Source: Terriglobia bacterium (GTDB taxonomy: Bacteria > Acidobacteriota > Terriglobia > Terriglobales > Acidobacteriaceae). From it: a stretch of DNA of 64,000 nt. Shown here piece after piece: positions 9,576 through 17,160 of the stretch. Each line of letters starts with the position of its first letter. Position 1 is the stretch's first letter. The stretch is from assembly GCA_020073565.1 (NCBI GenBank), contig JAIQEY010000012.1, positions 1-64,000 on the forward strand. The letters are read 5' to 3'. The notes beneath the pieces were generated by a model. The model made no database searches. It was not told the DNA's origin and saw nothing but the letters and a program-made list of their open reading frames with translations. The position numbers and the translations under genes are program-made.

Positions 9576-10118
9576 ATGCACAGACTACTGCCCATTGTTT
9601 TGGTCCTAACCCTGTTCGCTGCGGGTGCCTCTGCCCAAGTTCCAACCAAGGGAAATGTATTCTTCGGCTACTCCTACAATCACGCTGAGATTGTCTCTAA
9701 CGACGGTACCAGCCTGAATGGATGGAACGCTTCGTTAGAAGGTAAGTTTGCGCCTTGGATCGGTCTCGTGACCGATATCAGCGGCCACTACGGCAGCCGC
9801 AATTTTGTCGTGCCCGTAGGACAGAATCCGCATGCGGACATCAGCGAGTACAACGTTCTGTTTGGACCTCGCATTTCCGTGGAGGTAAGCCGCTTCCGTC
9901 CATTTGCCGAGATATTGGTCGGAGGGGGGCACATCAGCCGGAGCAAGGGCATTTCGGATTCCAACACTTCTTTCGCGAACGCGTTTGGCGGCGGCCTCGA
10001 TTACCGGGTGGTTGGGCCGTTTGCGGTCCGAGGACAACTGGACTGGATCCATACACGGTTCTACGGCAACGGCCAGAACGACGTGCGGTTTTCGACAGGA
10101 CTTGTGCTGCACTTCTGA
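9576..10118 (+). CDS. Small outer-membrane beta-barrel protein
   Basis: A 180-residue protein with a clear signal peptide (LPIVLVLTLFAAGASAQ) and alternating beta strands (NVFFGYSYNHAEI; WNASLEGKFAPWIGLVTDISGHYG; NVLFGPRISV; FRPFAEILVGGG; FSTGLVLHF). It ends with the aromatic residue Phe, typical of BAM substrates. This fits the OmpA-like eight-stranded barrel family (OMP_b-brl), common and abundant in Acidobacteriota. The start ATG follows a GGAG seven bases upstream. Its role is probably structural; no substrate can be assigned. Confidence 0.8.
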   Translation: MHRLLPIVLVLTLFAAGASAQVPTKGNVFFGYSYNHAEIVSNDGTSLNGWNASLEGKFAPWIGLVTDISGHYGSRNFVVPVGQNPHADISEYNVLFGPRISVEVSRFRPFAEILVGGGHISRSKGISDSNTSFANAFGGGLDYRVVGPFAVRGQLDWIHTRFYGNGQNDVRFSTGLVLHF

Positions 10119-10350
10119 AGTGTGCGCTCTGGGCTTTCGTGCGTCCGGTGAATGCCCCTGTGGAAACAATTTCATCAGGGCTTCATGTAGATGTAAACCA
10201 CCCGCAAAGTTCCGCTGTTAGTCTCCACCCTCCAGGGAGATGCACAGCGGCGGGGTGGTCGCTTGCGCATCTCCAGCTCGCGCGTATGTGTGCAGATACG
10301 CCAAGTCTGTCCAACCGGTAGTCGCCCACCAACCGATCTGGAGGATCCTG

Positions 10351-10509
10351 ATGAACATCGCTCCGATGTATGACAGTGCGGCGAGCAGGCAATGGAACGA
10401 GCTGACGAAGAGTCTCGACTTCAGCAAGCCTGACGCGAACGAAGTCGAATTGCGGCGGACGATCCAGCTGTCGGTCGGATTGCCGGCACGCAAACCGGGC
10501 AAGAAATAG
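10351..10509 (+). CDS. Small hypothetical protein, 52 residues
   Basis: A short frame starting at an ATG with a good GGAGG spaced about six bases before it. The product is hydrophilic and ends in the basic tail ARKPGKK. Nothing about family or function can be seen. The ribosome site, plus codon use like its neighbours, is the only support. Confidence 0.4.
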   Translation: MNIAPMYDSAASRQWNELTKSLDFSKPDANEVELRRTIQLSVGLPARKPGKK

Positions 10510-10544
10510 GCTGGCTCTGTTGACATCGTAGGTGCGAACGATGA

Positions 10545-10760
10545 TCGGTCCCGGAGGGACCATCGAAGATAGCCCGCCAGTTTACTGGCGGGAATGCGCG
10601 ATGCGGCGATTTCGGAGTGCCGGAGGCACGACTGAGTTGCAGCGTTGCCGTCGGTCTTCAGCCGTCCCTGACGGGACTGGTTCATCCCGAGTGGACTGAC
10701 CCGGCGCTGAAGCGCCGGGCTATTTTCAGTGGTCCCTACGGGACCAACCATTGGTTTGAT
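10545..10760. repeat. Cluster of GC-rich palindromic repeats
   Basis: Several short dyads follow each other: CCCGCCAGTTTACTGGCGGG, GTGCCGGAGGCAC, GGCGCTGAAGCGCC and GGTCCCTACGGGACC. The phrase GGAGGCACGACTG recurs at about 40,740. This looks like a REP-type cluster. No gene is seen from 10,510 to 11,009; 10,813-10,843 holds two direct copies of GGCGCCGCCTT. Confidence 0.55.
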
Positions 10761-11009
10761 TCAGAGGATGTCTACAGAGCCAAATAGGCTGTAGACTCAA
10801 TCTAGCGGCGCCGCCTTTTCTGGTCGCGAAGGCGCCGCCTTCATGCCACGTTACGCAGGTTTACAAAAAGTCAAACAGCTTTACACAACTTCACCATCAA
10901 AAGACAACCTTCCTCTTGAAACGGAGTCTAATACGGGCAGGTGAAGCCTTCCCAGGCTGCACCCAAGTCGTCCTTGCTGTTGAGGTTTTTCCGAAGCAGG
11001 AGGTGTACG

Positions 11010-12224
11010 ATGCCACCCAGCGCGTGCCCCCGCCGATTTCTTCCTCAGTTTTCATTCCTGACTATCACCCAGTACAGACGAAGGTTGAGCGTTTTGGCTC
11101 TCGTGCTCACGAGCTTCTCCTGCCTAGCGCAGAAGCAAACGCCAGCCAGCACCTCGAACGCGGTAGTCATTCAAAAAAACAACATACTCGTGCCCGCCGG
11201 GACCAGGATCGCTCTCGTGCTCACGCATCCGATCCAGAGCAGGTACATCCATCGCGGAGACGACATCTACGCCCAGATCACTTTCCCCGTCACCTCCGGC
11301 AACGAGGCGCTGATTCCGCCCGGCACCTTTATTCAGGGCAAGGTGGACAAACTCGAACGGAAAGGTAGACGTGGCGAACTGCATCTTCAATCGGCGTCTA
11401 TCACCTTTCCCAACGGTTACGTCGCGCCGATTACAACGCCCTTGACCATGGAGAGCGACGACGGGTATGCGATCAAAGACCCAGGCAAGGGCCGCTCCAT
11501 CTCGGCATTCACCTTTCCGATGGCGGGAGCCGGTCTCGGTGCATTGATAGGCCACTCCGTCGCCAGTTCGCAACCCAGCACCATCACCAGCACAATTCCG
11601 CCGGGCTGCACTGGACCGCCGCCGGGGTGTCTTACATCAAGCTTGACTGTTCCTCCCGACAAAGGGAAAAGCACAGTCATCGGCTCTGCGGTCGGCGGTG
11701 CCATCGGTACAGTGGCTTCGCTCGTCATGCTGACAGTTTCTCGCCATTTTTACCTCGACGTAGGATCGCCGGTCGACATGGTCCTGCAGCAGCCCCTGTC
11801 TCTGGAACGAGATCAGGTTTCCGACGCGATCACTCAGTCGCAGACGCATCCGGTGCAGGCGATCGCGCAGCGTCCGCAGCCTCCGACGCCCCCTAGCACC
11901 AGCACGTCTCCTTTTGATTGCCCGACCGGTGAGGAATATTGCCACGGAAGCTGCGTAAACACAGCCAGCTTCATCAATGATTCCAACAACTGTGGCCGCT
12001 GCGGCAACCACTGCTCATTCTCGGAGGCGTGTACGGGTGGCTCCTGCTCGTGCGGACCAGGCTACACCTCGTGCATGGGCTCTTGCGTAAGCAGCTCGTC
12101 ATTCATCAGAGACTCCAGTAACTGCGGCCGTTGCGGCAACCACTGCTCGATCGGCGAGAGCTGCATGGGCGGATCGTGCACGAGAACCGCACCCTGCCGA
12201 CCTGGCGATATCACCTGCCACTAA
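11010..12224 (+). CDS. Exported protein with Cys-rich C-terminal repeats
   Basis: A protein of 404 residues from the ATG at 11010, which has AGGAGG seven bases upstream; the frame opens 23 codons earlier. After a signal (LSVLALVLTSFSCLAQ) comes a beta-rich domain (PAGTRIALVLTHPIQ; IPPGTFIQGKVDKLERKGRRGEL) similar to the TrbI/VirB10-like fold seen in envelope proteins. A glycine-rich hydrophobic stretch follows (GAGLGALIGHSVA; GSAVGGAIGTVASLVML). The tail carries two near-identical Cys modules, each with DSxNCGRCGNHCS and eight or so cysteines. Such GxCGxxC modules occur in secreted, disulfide-bonded proteins. Function unknown. Confidence 0.7.
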   Translation: MPPSACPRRFLPQFSFLTITQYRRRLSVLALVLTSFSCLAQKQTPASTSNAVVIQKNNILVPAGTRIALVLTHPIQSRYIHRGDDIYAQITFPVTSGNEALIPPGTFIQGKVDKLERKGRRGELHLQSASITFPNGYVAPITTPLTMESDDGYAIKDPGKGRSISAFTFPMAGAGLGALIGHSVASSQPSTITSTIPPGCTGPPPGCLTSSLTVPPDKGKSTVIGSAVGGAIGTVASLVMLTVSRHFYLDVGSPVDMVLQQPLSLERDQVSDAITQSQTHPVQAIAQRPQPPTPPSTSTSPFDCPTGEEYCHGSCVNTASFINDSNNCGRCGNHCSFSEACTGGSCSCGPGYTSCMGSCVSSSSFIRDSSNCGRCGNHCSIGESCMGGSCTRTAPCRPGDITCH

Positions 12225-12292
12225 GGAAAACTCAGGGGCAAGTTCCCGGTTACGCGATTACACCAACAACGGGGTACTGAGTGCTAACACCT

Positions 12293-12421
12293 GTGGCTGT
12301 TGAAAGACTCTTCTCGGGCAATTTCAACAACGAAATTCGTTCGTAAGTTATTGAATGTTCGTTCGCCTCAGGCGCTAAAATTCCCTGAAATTACTGCTTT
12401 GGTTCCTTTTTCAACAGCCAC
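12293..12421. mobile_element. MITE-like element, 129 bp
   Basis: The segment is bounded by perfect 13-base inverted ends, GTGGCTGTTGAAA at the left and TTTCAACAGCCAC at the right, with no coding capacity. A further copy of the left end, extended by about 17 matching bases, lies at 15,079-15,109. No clear target duplication is seen. The size and ends fit a miniature inverted-repeat element or an internally deleted IS. Confidence 0.5.
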
Positions 12422-12485
12422 GCCTGATTTCGCCAATTGAAATTTTGTGTTTCGGGGGTGTGTTGGGTAGATAATCCTCCTGCTT

Positions 12486-12726
12486 ATGAACACTCGACCC
12501 AATGCCGCCAAAAGCATTCTCCTTCTGTTCCTGCTCTGCGAGGTAGGCGACTTTCGTCTGGGGGTATATCCACGGGCGTTCGATTCTCGGGGCCGTGGTG
12601 TGGGTGGTGCTCGGTCTATTTGGCACGGCGGTGTATTACGCTCTTCTTAGACTCCTAGCCCTGGTTCCTGCAAAGTTCGAGTTGCCCCAGAATTGGGCTC
12701 CCCTCGTCCCCCTAAAATGTGTGTAA
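12486..12726 (+). pseudogene. Frameshifted small membrane protein
   Basis: The ATG at 12486 opens a frame with a hydrophobic start (AAKSILLLFLLCEVGDF) that soon turns to low-sense sequence. Just after five Gs at 12560-12564, another frame encodes a convincing helix (SILGAVVWVVLGLFGTAVYY) and runs to TAA at 12724-12726. Removing one G joins the two parts into one small membrane protein of about 79 residues. Either the gene is broken by a homopolymer slip, or the base call is wrong. It ends 28 bases before the sigma-factor ATG. Family not recognised. Confidence 0.4.
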
Positions 12727-12754
12727 CATCCTTCGATCTGCAGCGTACTGCTTA

Positions 12755-13378
12755 ATGGACGCCAAGAGGAACATGGCGAAAGAACCGCAGCCCGGCGAGG
12801 GCGAAACCAGGCAGATAGAGGGACTGGATTTGGAGAGCGTAATACAGCGCGCACGGGGTCATGATGCCGAGGCCCTGGGGGAGATCTATCGCCGCTATGT
12901 CCGGCGCGTATTCGGATTGTGCCGTTACATGCTGGACTCACGGGAGAGCGCAGAAGATGCCACCAGCGAAGTCTTCCTCAAGCTGCAGCGCTCCATCGAG
13001 AGCTACGACGGTTCGATACCGTTCCCCAGGTGGCTGCTACGGGTGGCTGGCAACCAATGCATTGACGCTTTGCGGCGCCGGCAGCGTGGACGGCGGGTGA
13101 TTGTGGAAGTTGAAGACGGAACCGCGGTCATCGAGGCGGCTAGCTCAGAGCCGTCGCCATTGGGTGCTGTCATCGGCACGGAAGAGAGGGCGCAGGTGCG
13201 GGATACCATCGCACGCCTGCCAGAGAACTATCGCGTGCCGCTGGTCCTGCGCTATTACAGCGAACTGAGCTATGACGAAATCGCGCAGCAGTTGGACCTG
13301 GAGAGGAACTACGTGGCGGCGCTGATATTTCGGGCCAAGCAGGAGCTGCGCCGGAGACTGGCCCATAGGAGCAAGTGA
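12755..13378 (+). CDS. RNA polymerase sigma factor, ECF type
   Basis: A sigma-70 family group IV (ECF) factor of about 207 residues. Region 2 is visible as ALGEIYRRYVRRVFGLCRYM and AEDATSEVFLKL with FPRWLLRVAGNQCIDALRRR (regions 2.2-2.4); region 4 as LPENYRVPLVLRYYSELSYD, then EIAQQLDLERNYVAALIFRA, the helix-turn-helix for the -35 element. The start may be the ATG at 12755 or the one at 12773, which has AGAGG just upstream. Its stop codon touches the next gene, a zinc-finger anti-sigma factor, so the two form a classic sigma/anti-sigma operon. Confidence 0.9.
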   Translation: MDAKRNMAKEPQPGEGETRQIEGLDLESVIQRARGHDAEALGEIYRRYVRRVFGLCRYMLDSRESAEDATSEVFLKLQRSIESYDGSIPFPRWLLRVAGNQCIDALRRRQRGRRVIVEVEDGTAVIEAASSEPSPLGAVIGTEERAQVRDTIARLPENYRVPLVLRYYSELSYDEIAQQLDLERNYVAALIFRAKQELRRRLAHRSK

Positions 13379-13380
13379 TC

Positions 13381-14991
13381 ATGGAATGTTACTCGGAACA
13401 GGCCGTCGCCCTCGCCGTGGACGGCGAACTTGCGGCGGACGAGCTGCGGCGCCTGCGAGACCACCTAGCCACGTGCCGGCGCTGCCGGGCGCTAGTGGAC
13501 GCATTGCGCGCTGAGAACCGCGTTCTGAGCGAAAGTCTGCACGAGCTTCCGGATGAAGCAGCCAGCCCGGCGCGCTTCACCCGTCCGCGCCGGTCCTGGG
13601 TGTGGGGCGACCTGGCGATCATGGCTGCGATGCTGGCGCTCGGTACCATCATTTCCGTTTGGTTCGATGAGCTAAGTATTCCGGCAGCGCTGGAATGGTT
13701 CAATCCCTTCAGCCTAAGCGGCCGCACGAACCTGATCTCCTACCTTTTTTACTACTCTGCACACGGAGGTACTGCCATGCTAGCCGACTATGCTGCTTTC
13801 GTTGGGTGGATTTCTTTGCTGTTGCTGTTGGGCGGTGGCGCACTGCTGCTGCGACATCGAGGGCGGCTACGCCAGCCTGGCCTGCGCCTGCTGATCGTGC
13901 TGCTTGCGCTGTCGTTGCCCAGCTTTGCCCTGGAGCGGCGTCACGGTGAGTTCATCACCGTGGCGGCGAACGAGACTGTGGATGACACTCTTTTGGCCGC
14001 CGGTAATACTGTGCGCGTCGAAGGCGTGATCAATGGGGACTTGCTGGCTTTTTGCCAGACGCTGGAAGTGCGTGGCACCGTCAAGGGCGACCTGGTGAGT
14101 TTTGCCAAGAGAACTGTAGTGAGCGGTAGCGTGGAAGGCCACATCTACACCCTTTCGCAGTCGCTCGACCTGGACGGACAATTGGGCCACAGCATCTACG
14201 GTTGGGCGCAGTCCTTTCGTGTGGATAACCGGGGTCACGTGGGTGACGGTATCGTGGTTGGAGCCGGCGACTTCATCCTCGAAGGCGAGGTGCAGCGCAG
14301 CGTGACCATCTTCACTAGCAACGCCGATGTGAGCGGCAGCATCGGCCGCGAACTGACCATGGCCGGAGGTAGCCTTACGCTAATGAACACGGCCCGGGTC
14401 GGCGGCAACCTGAGCGCTCGCGTGCACCAGCTGCAAGATGTGCACATCGCCGACGGCGCGACCATTGCGGGCAAACGTGACATCCAGCTGCAGGTGAGGA
14501 AGAGCCAGTTCACGCGCCCCAGATTCTACTTCCACCAAGCTGTCTGGCTCGCTTCGGCCATGCTGGTGGGATGGTTAGGCCTGGTTCTGTTTCCCGGCTT
14601 CTTCCGGGCCACGACTCAGGCCGTGGGCTCGGGCTGGCGCAGCCTCGGGTTAGGGGTTGGGGTTCTGGCGGGCGTGCCGGTGGCCATGGTCGTGGTAGCC
14701 ATCACTCTGGTTGGCATCCCGGTCTCGCTAATGTTGCTCGCCTTGTATCTGGCTGCGATCTACCTGGCGAAGATTTGGGTCGGAGCGTTCCTGGGGCGGA
14801 TACTTCTGAGGCCAGCTGGTGCCACGAAGCACGAATGGCTCCTGGGACTACTGTCGGGCCTGTTGATTCTCACCATCGTTGGGTTCATCCCGTATCTTGG
14901 CGGGCTGGTCCGCTTGGGGGTGGTTTGCCTGGGTTTGGGAGCGTTTGCCGGGCAGCTTTATCGGGCTTCACGACAGGTAATGACGGCCTGA
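13381..14991 (+). CDS. Anti-sigma factor fused to bactofilin-like domain
   Basis: A 536-residue membrane protein. Residues 3-35 form a zinc-binding anti-sigma domain (Cys3, His28, Cys32, Cys35 in HLATCRRC), which should hold the upstream ECF factor. Hydrophobic helices follow at about 76-93, 141-158 and 168-184. Residues of about 190-375 are short beta repeats (VRVEGVINGDLLAFCQTLEV; VRGTVKGDLVSFAKRTVVSG) like polymer-forming bactofilins. The C-terminus has several more helices (VWLASAMLVGWLGLVLFPG onward). A GTG at 13375 overlapping the sigma stop is an alternative start. The surface beta-solenoid may sense the envelope and release the sigma factor; this is inferred from domain order. Confidence 0.82.
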   Translation: MECYSEQAVALAVDGELAADELRRLRDHLATCRRCRALVDALRAENRVLSESLHELPDEAASPARFTRPRRSWVWGDLAIMAAMLALGTIISVWFDELSIPAALEWFNPFSLSGRTNLISYLFYYSAHGGTAMLADYAAFVGWISLLLLLGGGALLLRHRGRLRQPGLRLLIVLLALSLPSFALERRHGEFITVAANETVDDTLLAAGNTVRVEGVINGDLLAFCQTLEVRGTVKGDLVSFAKRTVVSGSVEGHIYTLSQSLDLDGQLGHSIYGWAQSFRVDNRGHVGDGIVVGAGDFILEGEVQRSVTIFTSNADVSGSIGRELTMAGGSLTLMNTARVGGNLSARVHQLQDVHIADGATIAGKRDIQLQVRKSQFTRPRFYFHQAVWLASAMLVGWLGLVLFPGFFRATTQAVGSGWRSLGLGVGVLAGVPVAMVVVAITLVGIPVSLMLLALYLAAIYLAKIWVGAFLGRILLRPAGATKHEWLLGLLSGLLILTIVGFIPYLGGLVRLGVVCLGLGAFAGQLYRASRQVMTA

Positions 14992-15078
14992 AGAGGCCAG
15001 CTGCGGGGCTGGTCGAGGCGAAGGAAGGTTCGGCAATGGCATCTGGAAGCGACTACTCGCGGTTTGTTGACGTAATAT

Positions 15079-15109
15079 CCTGTGGCTGTTGAAAAACTCT
15101 TTTCGGGCG
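15079..15109 (+). mobile_element. Solitary copy of the 12.3-kb element end
   Basis: These bases match 12,290-12,320 at all but a few positions (shared core CCTGTGGCTGTTGAAA, then ACTCTT, then TCGGGC). No partner end in inverse orientation follows. The two copies, in the same orientation, bracket the sigma/anti-sigma operon and the frameshifted gene. Confidence 0.5.
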
Positions 15110-15142
15110 GTGGCAGATGGGCCTCCTTGGCGACGGCAGCCG

Positions 15143-15313
15143 ATGCCATCATCGGAAGTATCGAACGAGCGGGCCGATTCGGTATTCCGCAACGATCCCT
15201 ACCCCGCCTACAACTTCGAAGTGGTGGTCACCGGCATCAGTGACGACGGACGAAGGGTCAAGGGCTCGTATAAAGAGGGGTCGCGCCTCAATGCCGAAGT
15301 GGAGGTAGTTTCC
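15143..15313 (+). pseudogene. Possible phage-type tail tube remnant
   Basis: The frame beginning with the ATG at 15143 encodes RNDPYPAYNFEVVVTGISDD and then VKGSYKEGSRLNAEVEVV. The DPYPAYNF opening and the GSxxEGSxLNAEVEVV motif resemble the N-terminal third of T4 gp19-like tail tube proteins, found in phages and contractile injection systems. The frame then runs into the antisense of the next gene's last codons and stops at 15349, so two thirds of the protein is missing. No other tail gene is nearby. Similarity was judged by eye. Confidence 0.4.
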
Positions 15314-16840
15314 TTAAGTGATTGGCGGCAGGCCAACGTCGGCGACTAACTGCCGGAAGGCAGGCTCGCTGTGCAGGTTGTCAAAAGCATGATCGGTTTC
15401 TATTTGGAACAAGCCGTCGGCGCGCTGATCGTAGGCGGTCTTCAGGTAGCGCAGAGCTTCTTGCTTGTTTCCCTGTAGGGAGCACGTCACCGCGAGGAAG
15501 TACGGCGACAACTGGCCGCGCTGATAGAGCTTGGTTTGTTGCTGGCGAAGGGTCTTAAGCAGGTCTTTTCCGCCTCCAGTGGCAAAACCCTTTTCAGTAG
15601 CCTCAACCACGGCGAGAGCTGAGTTGTCGTGCATCAGAACGGCTTCGCTTCTGGCTTCGACAAGGTAATGGGGATAGTCCGCCGTCAGCAGGTAAATGAA
15701 CTTCAGGTAGCGGTGGGGAGAAATGAAGTCGGGCTCACTTTCTTCCATTTGCTTCAGCAGGGCGATGGCGTCCTTCAGGCGGCCAGCGTCGAAAAGAATG
15801 GCACCCTTATCGGCCAGGACAGACTTGGAAGCGGGTTCGAGCGCTTGGGCGCGCTCGATTTCCGCCAACGACTCGGGGTAACGCCGGAGGCACTCGAGGT
15901 AAGTCGCGTACCAGTGATGGGCGACGGCGTTCGAGGGATTCAATTCCAGCGCGCGCCGGAATTCTCGATCAGCGGTGGCGGCGTCCCACATGCCGAAGAA
16001 GGAGGCAAAGGCAAAAGAGGCGTGCGCTTCGGAGGACTGGGGGTCGAGTTCGACCGCCTTCTTCGCGGCGGCCAGAGCGCGCGGGTAGGCCTCGGCGGCG
16101 GGCATCACCGTGTATTCGCGCAGCAAGTTGTAGCAATCCGCGAGTCCGACGTAGGCGGGTGCGTAGCTTGGGTCGTGGACGATGGCTTGCGTGAACGAGT
16201 CCACCGCTTTGTTCAGGCTGTCGGGAGTGCGCTTCTCCCAATAATAGCGGCCTTGGAGGTAGAACTCCTCCGCTTCGCGGTTGGCGGCGTGGACGGGCAA
16301 GCCTGCACTGGTTGAAGAAGAGGTTGGGTGCGGTTTCGATCCCGCTTTCGCCGAGCGATAGCTGGGCCGGAAAATCCACGCCGCAAACAGCAGCGCTAAG
16401 ACTGGGAGTACGAAGATGAATTTCCAGCGCGGCGAGGCATGTGGCGGAGGCGGTGCGGCGACCTGGAGGGCAGACTGAACGGCGGCTTTCGCGGAAGGTT
16501 CCGCGTCTTGTACGGGGCCGATCCAGCGGTAGCCGCGGCGTTCAATAGTTTCAACAAAGATCGGGTTGTCGGCGGAATCGCCCAGCGCATCGCGCAGGCG
16601 TTTGATGGCGGTGCTGATGCTGCGGTCGAAATCCACAAAGACGCCGTCCGGCCAAAGCTCCTGGCGAAGCTCTTCGCGGGTAACGACCTCGTGGGGACGG
16701 CTCAGCAGAACAGCCAGGGTGCGAAAAGGCAAGTCCTGGATCCGAACTTTGGCTCCGTTGCGGCGCAGCTCGCCCGCGCGCAGATCCGCTTCGAACACAC
16801 CGAAGTGAACGACGGCCGGGGACGCCTGTGCAAGGGTCAT
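15314..16840 (-). CDS. Winged-helix transcriptional regulator with TPR domain
   Basis: A 508-residue CadC-like membrane regulator. Residues 1-110 form an OmpR/PhoB-type winged helix (LPFRTLAVLLSRPHEVVTRE; FVDFDRSISTAIKRLRDALG; ERRGYRWIG). One transmembrane helix lies at about 140-160 (FIFVLPVLALLFAAWIF). The rest is a tetratricopeptide array (FYLQGRYYWEKRT; YAPAYVGLADCYNLL; EAHASFAFASFFG). The winged helix is cytoplasmic and the TPR part periplasmic. Such one-component regulators are numerous in Acidobacteriota. The target may be the divergent secreted-protein gene at 17161, but that is only positional. Confidence 0.88.
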   Translation of the reverse strand: MTLAQASPAVVHFGVFEADLRAGELRRNGAKVRIQDLPFRTLAVLLSRPHEVVTREELRQELWPDGVFVDFDRSISTAIKRLRDALGDSADNPIFVETIERRGYRWIGPVQDAEPSAKAAVQSALQVAAPPPPHASPRWKFIFVLPVLALLFAAWIFRPSYRSAKAGSKPHPTSSSTSAGLPVHAANREAEEFYLQGRYYWEKRTPDSLNKAVDSFTQAIVHDPSYAPAYVGLADCYNLLREYTVMPAAEAYPRALAAAKKAVELDPQSSEAHASFAFASFFGMWDAATADREFRRALELNPSNAVAHHWYATYLECLRRYPESLAEIERAQALEPASKSVLADKGAILFDAGRLKDAIALLKQMEESEPDFISPHRYLKFIYLLTADYPHYLVEARSEAVLMHDNSALAVVEATEKGFATGGGKDLLKTLRQQQTKLYQRGQLSPYFLAVTCSLQGNKQEALRYLKTAYDQRADGLFQIETDHAFDNLHSEPAFRQLVADVGLPPIT

Positions 16841-17160
16841 AGAAAACGCACTGGCGGGGGAGACTAATCAGTTTAACACCCTGTCGATTCTCTTCGAACT
16901 AGCACTTTCGGGCCGCTCTCGCCATCCGGGCACCGCAAGATAAATCTACCCAAGCAGGTGCAAGCAAGGATGTTGCCGCGTTGCATACACGTCGCACGCA
17001 GGTCATCCCCGGACCATTGACGGCGGCTCGCATTTCATCGAAAGTCAGCCCGTACGCGGACCGACTCAGCAGCCCCCTCAGTCGGAGACGCGGCGGCCTT
17101 CGGCGCAGTTCCCCGAGCTGCATAAGACTTCATATTTTTCAACCACTCAGGAGACGATCC
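16841..17160. other. Divergent intergenic region
   Basis: A 320-base gap between the divergent TPR regulator and the secreted protein gene. A long frame crosses it from 16981 but has no ribosome site. The last 35 bases contain GACTTCATATTTTTC and a GGAGA ribosome site, shared with the next gene's leader. I can see no secure promoter. Confidence 0.4.
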
